From positions 19,271 through 83,270 of the forward strand of contig JBLIOD010000006.1 in NCBI GenBank assembly GCA_047639475.1: a stretch of DNA of 64,000 nt. Reading direction: 5' to 3'. This document shows, in pieces, positions 8,405 to 17,443 of this stretch. The stretch is from JAAELZ01 sp047639475 (GTDB taxonomy: Bacteria; Pseudomonadota; Gammaproteobacteria; Arenicellales; Poriferihabitantaceae). Each line of letters begins with the position of its first letter. Within the stretch, counting starts at the first letter, position 1. Under the pieces are notes generated by a model. It searched no databases and was not told the origin of the DNA. It was given only the letters and a program-made list of their open reading frames with translations. A program made the translations under genes and the position numbers.

Positions 8405-8809
8405 TTAGCTGGCTAATGCCTGATTTGCCAAGTTTAATAAAGGCACCGCAGCTTCCAACAAATCTAATTCTGCTATGGCCGACGGCTCTGCCCAAAGTGT
8501 CGTTTGCCCTTCTAAACCAATGGGTTTACCTTCCCATTGCTGACAGAGGTAAGTATGTAAACGCACATCAGCGTGAGCATAATTGTGTTCTAAAACCGTT
8601 AATGGTTGCTGTGCAACAAGTGTTATACCTAACTCTTCTTTTAGCTCACGCACCAAAGCGTCAACAGCGCTTTCTCCCGGTTCTAACTTACCGCCTGGAA
8701 ATTCCCATTTTCCTGCGCAATCGGTTCCTTCAGGCCTTTGCTGAGCAAACAATTGAGCATGTTCGTTTATCAATATACCGACGGCCACATCAATCCGTTT
8801 ACGCGCCAT
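8405..8809 (-). CDS. mutT: Nudix hydrolase, MutT family (8-oxo-dGTP diphosphatase-like)
   Basis: MutT-type enzymes remove oxidised dGTP from the nucleotide pool. The Nudix box is complete: G40-x5-E46-x7-R54-E55-L-x-E58-E59-x-G61. The N-terminus MARKRIDVAVGIL is typical, so I start at ATG 8809 (134 residues, 13 nt after the argJ stop). An upstream ATG at 8842 would overlap argJ and add 11 residues. Pseudomonas has the order secA-argJ-mutT, but its MutT carries a C-terminal ThiE-like domain that is absent here. Only 7 bp separate its stop from the convergent coaE stop. Confidence 0.85.
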   Translation of the reverse strand: MARKRIDVAVGILINEHAQLFAQQRPEGTDCAGKWEFPGGKLEPGESAVDALVRELKEELGITLVAQQPLTVLEHNYAHADVRLHTYLCQQWEGKPIGLEGQTTLWAEPSAIAELDLLEAAVPLLNLANQALAS

Positions 8810-8822
8810 CAACTCAATCTTA

Positions 8823-10067
8823 TTAACTGCGGTAGTCCGCATTAATCTCTATATAACCGTGAGTAAGATCACAGGTCCAGACTGTGGCGCAGCCTTTACT
8901 CTCACACCCCAGATCAACATCAACAACAATATTTTGTCCAGCCAAGTGTTTGTTCACTTTGGCCTCTTGGTAGTCTGCTACAGGGCCATCACCGGCAGCG
9001 ATAGCAACGCCGCCCATGCTTATAGCCAATTTATCTAGCACAATGGGTTCATCGGTCTTACCCACCGCCATCACGATTCGCCCCCAATTTGCATCTTCTC
9101 CTGCAATGGCCGTTTTTACCAGAGGTGAATTAGCGATGCTTTTGGCTACGACCTTTGCTGATTCATTTGTCGCAGCACCTGAAACATTGATGGTGATAAA
9201 CTTTGAAGCGCCCTCTCCATCTTTGGCTACTTGTTGAGCGAGATCAATCATAACGGCAGACAAGACCGATTGGAAGTTTTTAAAATCTGGCATACTTTGT
9301 ATTAACTCCGTCGCATACCCCTCTCCTGTCGCAAACAACAAACAAGTGTCTGAGGTAGAAGTATCTGAATCAACCGTCATACAGTTAAAGCTCTCGCTAT
9401 TGGCGTTACTGAGTGCGTGTTGCAGGCTGGCCTGATCAACTTTAGCATCAGTAAAAACATACGCTAACATCGTCGCCATATTAGGCTCAATCATGCCCGA
9501 GCCCTTTGCCACGCCGGCAATATTGATGGTCTCGCCATCTATTTGGCATTGCCCGCAGGCCAACTTGGGATAAGTATCTGTCGTGCCAATCGCGTTGGCC
9601 AAAGACAGCCAATTCTGATTGCTGTTCAAAATAATTTTATTGTCGATCGCTTTAAGCAGCGTGTCGACTTTTAGCTGTTCTCCTATTACCCCAGTAGACG
9701 AGACAAATATTTGTTGGTCATCTATCGAACCAATTTTGTTAGCAACCGCTGAAGCCATGGCCTCTACGGCTAATTGCCCTTGTGCTCCGGTGCAAACATT
9801 GGCATTGCCTGCATTCACCACCATCGCTGTGGCTGATTTATCCACCGTTTGACTGCTAAGCACTTGTCGAGACCAAAGCACGGCAGGCCCGGCAGTGTTA
9901 GATTGTGTAAAGACACCCGCTGCTCTGGTATGCGGTCCACAGCACACGACGGCTAAATCATCTCTATCCTGATAACGTTCGCCGCTGGCAGCAGTCGCTA
10001 TTTTTACCCCTTTCACTATGGGCATCGTAGGCATACTAGCGGGTGCTAGCGGTGAAACCTTTAACAT
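8823..10067 (-). CDS. argJ: Bifunctional glutamate N-acetyltransferase / amino-acid acetyltransferase ArgJ
   Basis: ArgJ transfers the acetyl group from N-acetylornithine to glutamate, running the cyclic arginine pathway, and may also use acetyl-CoA. The 414-residue precursor has the self-cleavage motif KGSGMIEPNMATM (188-200). Cleavage before Thr199 would yield alpha and beta chains, with the threonine as nucleophile. The NAGNAN motif (85-90) and the C-terminal CDLTHGYIEINADYRS ending are typical. It lies 19 nt downstream of secA and just before mutT, a conserved gammaproteobacterial cluster. Confidence 0.95.
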   Translation of the reverse strand: MLKVSPLAPASMPTMPIVKGVKIATAASGERYQDRDDLAVVCCGPHTRAAGVFTQSNTAGPAVLWSRQVLSSQTVDKSATAMVVNAGNANVCTGAQGQLAVEAMASAVANKIGSIDDQQIFVSSTGVIGEQLKVDTLLKAIDNKIILNSNQNWLSLANAIGTTDTYPKLACGQCQIDGETINIAGVAKGSGMIEPNMATMLAYVFTDAKVDQASLQHALSNANSESFNCMTVDSDTSTSDTCLLFATGEGYATELIQSMPDFKNFQSVLSAVMIDLAQQVAKDGEGASKFITINVSGAATNESAKVVAKSIANSPLVKTAIAGEDANWGRIVMAVGKTDEPIVLDKLAISMGGVAIAAGDGPVADYQEAKVNKHLAGQNIVVDVDLGCESKGCATVWTCDLTHGYIEINADYRS

Positions 10068-10086
10068 AGGCGGTACTTAGAATAGG

Positions 10087-12810
10087 TTAGGCCAACGCAC
10101 CGTGGCATTTCTTATATTTTTTACCAGAACCACAAGGGCAAGTATCGTTACGGCCGATTTTTGGTACTGACGGTTGTGCTTTTTTAGCAGCTGGTGCAGG
10201 CCTGGCAGTTGGTGTAGCAGCTTGCGCATTCTGTACCGCAGTTTCAGCAGCAGACTCCGTGTTTAGCTGTGGGTGATTAAATTCCATCTCTTGTTGCTTT
10301 CGTTGCGCTTCCATTTCAGCCACTTCTTCTTCGCTGCGCAGCTGTACTTTGGATAACATGCCCACCACTTCGTACTTAACCACATCTAACATGTCTTCAA
10401 ACAAAGTAAAGGCTTCGCGCTTGTACTCTTGTTTCGGGTCTTTTTGCGCGTAACCACGAAGCCCAATACCTTGACGCAAATGGTCCATATTTGACAGGTG
10501 TTCTTTCCAATGTTCATCTAATACTTGCAGCATTACCGCCTTCTCGAGGTGGCGTACCGCCCCTTCGCTGGCCTTGGCTTCTTTAGCTTGGTAAGCCACA
10601 ATATATGCTGCTTCGATTTTGTCGCGCAGGGTTTCTTCGTACAGGCTGTCATCTTGAGTTAACCAGTCACTCACCGGCATCGTTAAACCAAATTCGCGGG
10701 TAATTGAATCTTCTAAACCTGAAATATCCCACTGTTCTTCTAGCGATTCTGGAGCAATATGTTGTGCAAACACTTCACTGACCACTTCCGTTGTCATTGC
10801 CTGAATATTGTCAGATACATCCTCAACGTCCATCAAATGATTACGTTGTTGGTAAACTACTTTACGTTGTTCGTTGGCTACATCATCATAATCTAGCAAT
10901 TGCTTTCGCATATCAAAGTTATGCCCTTCTACTTTACGCTGCGCATTTTCAATGGCTTTGTTTACCCAAGGGTGTTCAATCGCTTCACCCTCTTCCATAC
11001 CCAACTTTTGCATTACGCTGGCAATGCGTTCAGATCCAAATATGCGCATCAAACTGTCTTCTAAAGACAAATAGAAACTACTGCTGCCAGGGTCGCCTTG
11101 GCGTCCGCAACGACCTCGCAATTGATTATCCACGCGGCGTGACTCATTTCGCTCTGTGCCGACAACATACAAGCCCCCTGATTTTACAACCGCATCATGT
11201 CTTTCTTGCCAAGCAACTGTGAGCTGCTCAATGTCAGCACTGTCACCCGCCTTTTCAATGTCAGACTGCAAACTGCCGCCCAAAACAATATCAGTACCAC
11301 GACCTGCCATATTGGTTGCGATGGTGATAGCACCAGGACTACCTGCATTGGCAACAATATCAGCTTCACGCTCATGCTGTTTGGCATTTAAGACTTGGTG
11401 TTCAATTTTTTCCTTGGTCAGCATCTCAGATAATAACTCAGATGATTCAATAGAAGCCGTGCCCACCAAAACTGGCTGACCACTCTCGACACTTTGCATA
11501 ATCTGATCACGTATAGCAGTAAATTTCTCGTTCATGGTCCGAAAAACCAAATCAGCGTGGTCTACACGTGTCAGTGGTTTATTGGTTGGCATAACCACTA
11601 CTTCCAAGTTGTATATTTGCTCAAATTCAGGGGCTTCGGTATCTGCTGTACCTGTCATGCCTGACAAAGACGAATACAATCTAAAGTAATTCTGGAAAGT
11701 AATCGAAGCCAAGGTTTGGTTTTCGCGTTGAATCTCCACACCTTCTTTTGCTTCGACTGCTTGATGCAAACCATCAGACCACCGTCTTCCTGCCATCATG
11801 CGACCCGTAAACTCGTCAACAATGATCACTTCATTTTCTTGCACGATGTATTCGACATCTTTCGTGAATAAGTAATGTGCTCGCAAGGCAGCATAAAGAT
11901 GGTGCATTAAACTCACGTTATTCACGTCATACAAGGAACCATCTTCACTCAGTAGCCCTGCATCACTCAATAGCTGTTCCGCTTTTTCGTGCCCAGATTC
12001 CGTTAAAGTAGCGCGCTTGGCTTTCTCATCTATAACGAAGTCCTTTGGATCTTCTTCATCCGTTTCTAGTTCAAGGCTTGGTACGATCTTATTGATAGCC
12101 TGATACAAATCAACATTGTCATCCGAAGGCCCTGAAATAATAAGTGGTGTACGGGCTTCATCAATCAATATTGAGTCAACCTCATCAATTACCGCAAAAC
12201 CCAGCCCGCGTTGGGCGCGCTGTTCAGCGCTAAACGCCATGTTGTCGCGTAAGTAATCAAAGCCATATTCGTTATTCGTGCCATACACGATATCGCAGAC
12301 ATAAGCCTTTTGCTTCTCTTCTTGAGGTTGGCCAGATTGAATAACCCCCACGCTCAAGCCCATGAATTCATAGACTTCACCCATCCATTCTGCGTCGCGG
12401 CGAGCCAAGTAATCATTCACTGTAATGATATGAACGGCTCCGCCACTTAAGGTATTTAAATAGGCAGGCAGAGTGGCAACCAAAGTTTTACCTTCGCCCG
12501 TTTTCATTTCAGCAATCTTGCCGTCATGCAAAACTATACCGCCTATCATTTGTACGTCATAATGGCGCAAGCCTAAGGAACGCACCGCGCCTTCACGCAC
12601 GGCAGCAAAGGCTTCAGGCAGCAATTGCTCCAAGGTCTCACCTGACTTGAAACGATCACGAAAAACGTCGGTACGACCGCGTAATTCTTCGTCAGATAAA
12701 GCCTGCATTTGAGATTCATAGGCGTTGATTTCATCAACGCTCTTGTTCATTTCTTTTAGTAACCGTTGATTACGGTTACCGAACACTTTGGTTAGCGCTT
12801 TTGTCAGCAT
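10087..12810 (-). CDS. secA: Preprotein translocase ATPase SecA
   Basis: SecA drives secretory proteins through SecYEG using ATP. The 907-residue product is full length. It has NBD1 with Walker A MKTGEGKTLVATLP near residue 103 and VIDEVDSILIDEART near 208. The preprotein cross-linking domain and NBD2 follow, the latter with NMAGRGTDIVLGG and LRGRCGRQGDPGSS. A helical scaffold and a flexible linker come next. The C-terminus is the zinc-binding SecB/lipid-contact motif with C891, C893, C902 and H903. No secM-like gene lies upstream; instead a DUF721 gene diverges from it, as in Pseudomonas. Confidence 0.98.
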   Translation of the reverse strand: MLTKALTKVFGNRNQRLLKEMNKSVDEINAYESQMQALSDEELRGRTDVFRDRFKSGETLEQLLPEAFAAVREGAVRSLGLRHYDVQMIGGIVLHDGKIAEMKTGEGKTLVATLPAYLNTLSGGAVHIITVNDYLARRDAEWMGEVYEFMGLSVGVIQSGQPQEEKQKAYVCDIVYGTNNEYGFDYLRDNMAFSAEQRAQRGLGFAVIDEVDSILIDEARTPLIISGPSDDNVDLYQAINKIVPSLELETDEEDPKDFVIDEKAKRATLTESGHEKAEQLLSDAGLLSEDGSLYDVNNVSLMHHLYAALRAHYLFTKDVEYIVQENEVIIVDEFTGRMMAGRRWSDGLHQAVEAKEGVEIQRENQTLASITFQNYFRLYSSLSGMTGTADTEAPEFEQIYNLEVVVMPTNKPLTRVDHADLVFRTMNEKFTAIRDQIMQSVESGQPVLVGTASIESSELLSEMLTKEKIEHQVLNAKQHEREADIVANAGSPGAITIATNMAGRGTDIVLGGSLQSDIEKAGDSADIEQLTVAWQERHDAVVKSGGLYVVGTERNESRRVDNQLRGRCGRQGDPGSSSFYLSLEDSLMRIFGSERIASVMQKLGMEEGEAIEHPWVNKAIENAQRKVEGHNFDMRKQLLDYDDVANEQRKVVYQQRNHLMDVEDVSDNIQAMTTEVVSEVFAQHIAPESLEEQWDISGLEDSITREFGLTMPVSDWLTQDDSLYEETLRDKIEAAYIVAYQAKEAKASEGAVRHLEKAVMLQVLDEHWKEHLSNMDHLRQGIGLRGYAQKDPKQEYKREAFTLFEDMLDVVKYEVVGMLSKVQLRSEEEVAEMEAQRKQQEMEFNHPQLNTESAAETAVQNAQAATPTARPAPAAKKAQPSVPKIGRNDTCPCGSGKKYKKCHGALA

Positions 12811-12911
12811 CTAATAACTCACTTTTCGAATTGTTTTTGTCAGGGCGCTGCTCGCAACTCCGTGTGAACCCACATGGCCACTATGGATCCTGGGGGAGTT
12901 TAAGCAGAGCG

Positions 12912-12940
12912 TTGCATTATGTTGAACTAAACACCATAAT
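12912..12940 (+). promoter_or_regulatory. Putative promoter of the dciA-like gene with overlapping inverted repeat
   Basis: TTGCAT (12912-12917) and CATAAT (12935-12940) are spaced by 17 nt, a plausible sigma-70 promoter starting near 12947. A perfect inverted repeat, CATTATG (12915-12921) and CATAATG (12935-12941), overlaps both boxes, which is where an operator would sit. The regulator is unknown. Confidence 0.4.
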
Positions 12941-12984
12941 GCTTTCTATCCCTTTATAAATAAGGCTGTATTATCCACTTTCCA

Positions 12985-13440
12985 ATGCGCGAATTCCAAG
13001 TTATTCAAGATTTTTTGCCTGATTTACAAACTAAATCTAGTGATCCTCCGGCAGATTATGCCGCACAGCAAAAAGTACACACCATTCTCAACAAACTGTT
13101 GGGACAAAGCGCTCAATTTTTAATGCCCACCTTGTTTCAATCTGGTCGACTGCTATTAATAACCAAGGCTCCTGTATGGGCTGCTCACATAAAAAATAGA
13201 CAACAAAGCATCACTGACGAGGCCACGATACTTAGGTTAAAGATTACTGAAATTGTGGTGAAAGTTCAGCCAGTAAATCAAGCCAGCACAGAGCAAGCGT
13301 TACCTGAAGTGAAGCGTGCTTTATCGACTGCATCACTCGATTCGATTGCAAAAGTCAGCGATGAAATTGAAAACCCGAAGCTAAAAGAAGCCTTTTCCCG
13401 ATTACAGGCGAGAATTAAAAACTCAAGAGAAGGAGCTTAA
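12985..13440 (+). CDS. dciA: DUF721 protein, DciA-like replicative helicase loader
   Basis: DciA (DUF721) is the ancestral loader of the DnaB replicative helicase in bacteria without DnaC. The 151-residue product has the N-terminal DUF721 domain (about residues 25-95), with the pattern LLQSGRLLLITKAPVWAAHI-like strand and helix. The variable tail is charged and probably helical (residues 100-151). Its place between lpxC and secA, divergent from secA, is the conserved position of this gene in Pseudomonas and relatives. Identification rests on position plus the domain pattern, as the family is poorly conserved. Confidence 0.75.
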   Translation: MREFQVIQDFLPDLQTKSSDPPADYAAQQKVHTILNKLLGQSAQFLMPTLFQSGRLLLITKAPVWAAHIKNRQQSITDEATILRLKITEIVVKVQPVNQASTEQALPEVKRALSTASLDSIAKVSDEIENPKLKEAFSRLQARIKNSREGA

Positions 13441-13495
13441 ACTACATTTACCATAGATTAGATGATCGCCAGCAGGTGCTAGGCAACCAGAGGAA

Positions 13496-14413
13496 CTATA
13501 CTGCTGCTGCGGCAATTCCAGGAACAAAGGCAATCGGCGCTTCAAGTTCTTCTTCGATAGTGATCAATTCCCAAGCAGATTCATCTGCCATCAATTGTCG
13601 AAGAATTTTGTTGTTTAGTGCATGACCGGATTTAAACGCGCTAAACGCGCCGATCAATGGATGGCCAATAGTGTATAAATCACCCACTGCATCTAAAATT
13701 TTATGCTTCACAAATTCATCGCGATAACGCAAACCATCGTCGTTCAGGATATGAAACGCATCCATCACTATCGCGTTATCGAAACTTCCACCACGCGCCA
13801 AGCCGGCGTCACGCAAGGTTTCGACATCTTCCATAAAACCGAAGGTACGGGCTCGGCTCACTTCTTTAATGAAAGAGGTGGTTGAAAAATCAACCGTAGC
13901 ACATTGCTCAGACTTCTTTAAGATCGGGTGATCGAAGTTAATGGTAAACGTCACCTTGAAACCTTCGAATGGTTCAAGCTGCACCCACTTATCACCGTCT
14001 TCAACTTTAAGTTTTTTCTTAATGCGGATGAATTTCTTCGCGGCGTTTTGCTCCACGATGCCTGCAGACTGCAACAGAAACACAAAGGGGGCCGCACTGC
14101 CATCCATTATCGGTACTTCATGCGTGCTTAATTCTACCTTGGCGTTGTCCACGCCCAAGCCTGCAAAAGCCGACATCAAATGTTCAATCGTCGTTATTTT
14201 CGCACCGCCAGCTTCAATGGAAGTCGATAAACGGGTGTCGGTAACGTTATCTTGTTTGGCAGGAATTTCCATTACGGGATCAAGATCAACTCTATAGAAT
14301 CTAATACCATGATCAACAGGTGCAGGTTTCAAAGTTAAATACACTTTTTCACCAGTATGCAGCCCAACGCCGGTCGCGCGAATGACGTTACTTAAAGTTC
14401 TTTGTCGAAGCAT
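13496..14413 (-). CDS. lpxC: UDP-3-O-acyl-N-acetylglucosamine deacetylase LpxC
   Basis: LpxC catalyses the committed, zinc-dependent deacetylation step of lipid A synthesis. The 305-residue protein keeps the zinc ligands and active site: H78 (in TTIEHLMSAFAGLGVDN), H237 and D241 (in HKILDAVGDL) and H264 (in SGHALNNK). They match H79, H238, D242 and H265 of the E. coli enzyme. The N-terminus MLRQRTLSNVIRATGVGLHTG is canonical. In many gammaproteobacteria lpxC ends the division-cell wall cluster after ftsZ; here ftsZ is absent and a deoxynucleoside kinase lies upstream. Confidence 0.97.
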   Translation of the reverse strand: MLRQRTLSNVIRATGVGLHTGEKVYLTLKPAPVDHGIRFYRVDLDPVMEIPAKQDNVTDTRLSTSIEAGGAKITTIEHLMSAFAGLGVDNAKVELSTHEVPIMDGSAAPFVFLLQSAGIVEQNAAKKFIRIKKKLKVEDGDKWVQLEPFEGFKVTFTINFDHPILKKSEQCATVDFSTTSFIKEVSRARTFGFMEDVETLRDAGLARGGSFDNAIVMDAFHILNDDGLRYRDEFVKHKILDAVGDLYTIGHPLIGAFSAFKSGHALNNKILRQLMADESAWELITIEEELEAPIAFVPGIAAAAV

Positions 14414-14579
14414 TAATAGAGGAGTTTCCGAATAGGATATGGCAAGCTAATTTGGCGCCGATTTTATAATAAATCAAACTGTTATTGTAGGAGATTGGTC
14501 CAAAACTCGCCTTTTAGCTTGCTATTGAAGCTTTAAGAGGCATTTTGACAAGAATTAACCAGCCTTTTCTTTCGAATGC

Positions 14580-15209
14580 TTAATCCACCAAAGGATTAAA
14601 GTAATTTCTTCCGGGTTTACCTTTGCGTATTTCATCAATCAATAAATTGAAATGGTCTTGGTTTTCGATGAAGTTCAAGGTTTCAGCATTCACTATTAAC
14701 AGGGGTGAAGCATAATAGTTTAAAAAGTATCGAGAATAGGTATCTGACAAATCCTTAAGATAATCAGGGTGAATTTGTTGCTCATACTCTACGCCTCTGC
14801 GCGAAATACGGCGCTGCAAGGTTTCAGTCGATGCCTGTAAATAAACCACCAAGTCTGGCACAGGCACTTGTGGGGATAGCGCTTGATATACTTCGTCATA
14901 CAGATCTAGTTCATCGGCTTCTAGGGTTAACTCAGCAAACAACGGATCTTTTCCAAGCATAAAATCTGAAACGACCCCGCTGGAAAATAGATCGGTTTGA
15001 CTGAGGCCCCGCAGTTGTTTTACTCGTTGAAACAGGAAGTACAACTGCGTTTGCATGGCATACTGGTCAGGCTGCTCATAGAACCGTTCTAGAAAGGGGT
15101 TTTCAGCAGGCTGTTCCAACAACTCATCAAAACCGAACTCTTTGGCTATACGCTTGGTGAGCGTGGTTTTACCCACACCAATGGGACCTTCAACAACGAT
15201 ATGACTCAT
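14580..15209 (-). CDS. Deoxynucleoside kinase family protein
   Basis: The 209-residue product belongs to the deoxyguanosine/deoxyadenosine kinase family that salvages deoxynucleosides with ATP. It shows a P-loop GPIGVGKTT (residues 8-16) and the family segments AENPFLERFYEQP and MQTQLYFLFQR. The catalytic/DRS-like region reads VVSDFMLGKDPLFAEL, and the lid region is QRRISRRGVEYEQ. It starts at an ATG with a good GGAGG site and follows metG by 16 nt, so it is probably co-transcribed with metG. The nucleoside specificity cannot be told from sequence alone. Confidence 0.88.
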   Translation of the reverse strand: MSHIVVEGPIGVGKTTLTKRIAKEFGFDELLEQPAENPFLERFYEQPDQYAMQTQLYFLFQRVKQLRGLSQTDLFSSGVVSDFMLGKDPLFAELTLEADELDLYDEVYQALSPQVPVPDLVVYLQASTETLQRRISRRGVEYEQQIHPDYLKDLSDTYSRYFLNYYASPLLIVNAETLNFIENQDHFNLLIDEIRKGKPGRNYFNPLVD

Positions 15210-15225
15210 AAAGACCTCCCGATGC

Positions 15226-17262
15226 TTACTTTACCCGCATACCAGGCATAGCGCCGTCGTCGGGGTTAAGCAAAAATATATCCTCTCCTCCTGGACCTGC
15301 CGCCAACACCATGCCTTCTGATACGCCAAAACGCATTTTACGCGGCGCCAAATTGGCGACCATCACGGTCTTTTTACCAATGAGGTCTTGCGGTTGGTAG
15401 GCAGACTTAATGCCAGAGAATACCTGTCGTTGTTCACCGCCCAAGTCTAGGGTGAGTTGTAATAATTTATCGGCTCCTTCTACTGCTTGAGCATCCACTA
15501 TGTCGACTACGCGCAAATCAATCTTCGCAAAGGCGTCAAAATCGATTACGTCGCTTATCGGGTCATCAGCCAATGGTCCGGTGACAACGGGCGCGGCTTC
15601 TTGCAATGTCGTGTCACCCTGCTTTGATTCTTCTATCATTTGTTCTACTTTATCTGCGTCCACTCGCGTCATGAGTGGCTTAAATTTATTGATTGAATGG
15701 CTCAACAATGTCGCATCGTAATCGACCCATTGCATTTCTTCGATATTCAAAAAAGCTTCTACTTGCTTTGCCAGCTCAGGCAATACTGGCTTTATATAGT
15801 TAACCAGCACTCTGAACAAATTGATGCCCTGCGTGCACACGCCTTGCACCTCAGATTTTCGCTGTTCGTCTTTGATCAACACCCATGGCTCTGCCGCATC
15901 GATATATTGATTCGCCAAATCCGCCAAACGCATGATTTCGCGCATGGCTTTACTGTATTGACGGCCTTCGTAAGCACTGGCAATTGAATCGCCTGAAGCG
16001 GTGAAGGTATTGAACAACGCCTGGTCCGGCAAGCTCTCCGATAATTGGCTATCGAATTGTTTAACAATGAACCCAGCGCAGCGACTGGCGATATTAACCA
16101 ATTTGCCCACCAAGTCCGAATTAACCCGCGCTTGAAAGTCACTAAGGTTCAAATCTAAGTCGTCAATGCCATTGTCTAACTTGGTAGCGAAGTAGTAACG
16201 CAAATACGCTGGATTTAAATTATTCAAGTACGTGCGCGCCATAATAAAAGTGCCTTTTGACTTCGACATTTTCTGGCCATCCACGGTTAAAAATCCGTGA
16301 CACCACACACTGCTCGGTGTTCTGTAACCTGCTCCCTTTAATTCAGCCGGCCAAAACAAAGTATGAAAGCGCGCGATATCTTTGCCAATGAAATGCACCA
16401 TTTCACATTTACTGTTTGGCGCCAAGAAGTCATCAAACTCCAATCCATCTGTGCGATCACAGAGGTTTTTGAAACTGGCCAAATAGCCAATGGGTGCGTC
16501 CATCCACACGTAAAAATATTTGTCTTTCTCACCAGGGATTTCAAAACCCCAATAAGGCGCATTTCGTGAAATGTCCCAATCAAACAAAGTATCTTCAAAT
16601 AGCTCCTTTTGCTTATTCGCAATCTCTACTTGCGTGTGACCAGCGTCTAGCCAGTCTGCCAAGAAATCTTGAAAGTCACTGAGCTTAAAAAATAGCTGCT
16701 CAGAGTCACGTTCTTCAGGCGTCGCACCCGACACCACTGAAACAGGGTCGATTAGATCTGTTGGGGAATACGTTTCACCACACACATCGCAGTTATCACC
16801 GTATTGGTCAACAGATTTGCAGTTTGGACAGGTGCCTTTTACAAAGCGATCTGGCAGGAACATCGCCTTTTCAGGGTCATAAAGCTGCTGAATGGTTTGC
16901 CTTTTTATATGACCATTTTCCTTGAGCTTCAGGTAGATCTCAGAGGAAATTTCACGGTTCTCATCAGAATGAGTGGTGTAATAATTATCAAATGCCACGC
17001 CAAACTCACTAAAGTCAGCATAATGCTCCGCTTGTACGCGATCTATTAATTGTTGCGGTGTAATGCCCTCAGCTTCAGCTCGCAGCATAATCGCGGTGCC
17101 GTGCGCATCGTCAGCACAAACAAAATGACATTCATTACCGCGCATTTTTTGAAAGCGCGTCCAAACATCAACCTGTATATATTCAACTAAATGGCCAATA
17201 TGGATAGGCCCGTTGGCGTATGGCAATGCACTGGTTACCAGAATTCGTCTCGACTGTGCCAT
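15226..17262 (-). CDS. metG: Methionyl-tRNA synthetase
   Basis: MetG charges tRNA-Met. The 678-residue, long form has the HIGH-type motif in PYANGPIHIGHLVEYIQ (residues 14-30) and a zinc knuckle with CPNC and CDVC (about residues 144-160). The KMSKS loop is DGQKMSKSKGTF (about 330-341), followed by the anticodon-binding alpha-helical domain. The C-terminal EMAP-II-like tRNA-binding and dimerisation domain covers about residues 575-678. It is divergent from apbC with a 181-bp intergenic region, the Pseudomonas arrangement. Confidence 0.97.
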   Translation of the reverse strand: MAQSRRILVTSALPYANGPIHIGHLVEYIQVDVWTRFQKMRGNECHFVCADDAHGTAIMLRAEAEGITPQQLIDRVQAEHYADFSEFGVAFDNYYTTHSDENREISSEIYLKLKENGHIKRQTIQQLYDPEKAMFLPDRFVKGTCPNCKSVDQYGDNCDVCGETYSPTDLIDPVSVVSGATPEERDSEQLFFKLSDFQDFLADWLDAGHTQVEIANKQKELFEDTLFDWDISRNAPYWGFEIPGEKDKYFYVWMDAPIGYLASFKNLCDRTDGLEFDDFLAPNSKCEMVHFIGKDIARFHTLFWPAELKGAGYRTPSSVWCHGFLTVDGQKMSKSKGTFIMARTYLNNLNPAYLRYYFATKLDNGIDDLDLNLSDFQARVNSDLVGKLVNIASRCAGFIVKQFDSQLSESLPDQALFNTFTASGDSIASAYEGRQYSKAMREIMRLADLANQYIDAAEPWVLIKDEQRKSEVQGVCTQGINLFRVLVNYIKPVLPELAKQVEAFLNIEEMQWVDYDATLLSHSINKFKPLMTRVDADKVEQMIEESKQGDTTLQEAAPVVTGPLADDPISDVIDFDAFAKIDLRVVDIVDAQAVEGADKLLQLTLDLGGEQRQVFSGIKSAYQPQDLIGKKTVMVANLAPRKMRFGVSEGMVLAAGPGGEDIFLLNPDDGAMPGMRVK

Positions 17263-17443
17263 AAGGCTTAATATTTGCGTGGCTAAAGGTTATAGTCAGG
17301 GGCCTAAATCACAGATTTGTTTTGGCACCGAAGAGGTGGCAAATTATACGCAATTGCAGCATTGAAAACACTGGCTTGATAGTCTAATTACAAGCCCCAT
17401 ATGTTTACCTATATTCTAACGAAACACTCCATCGGATCACAGT

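Noticed and set aside
8416..8826. 136-residue open frame antisense to mutT
   Set aside because: It covers the mutT gene on the other strand and has no recognisable family; the Nudix gene has a complete motif.
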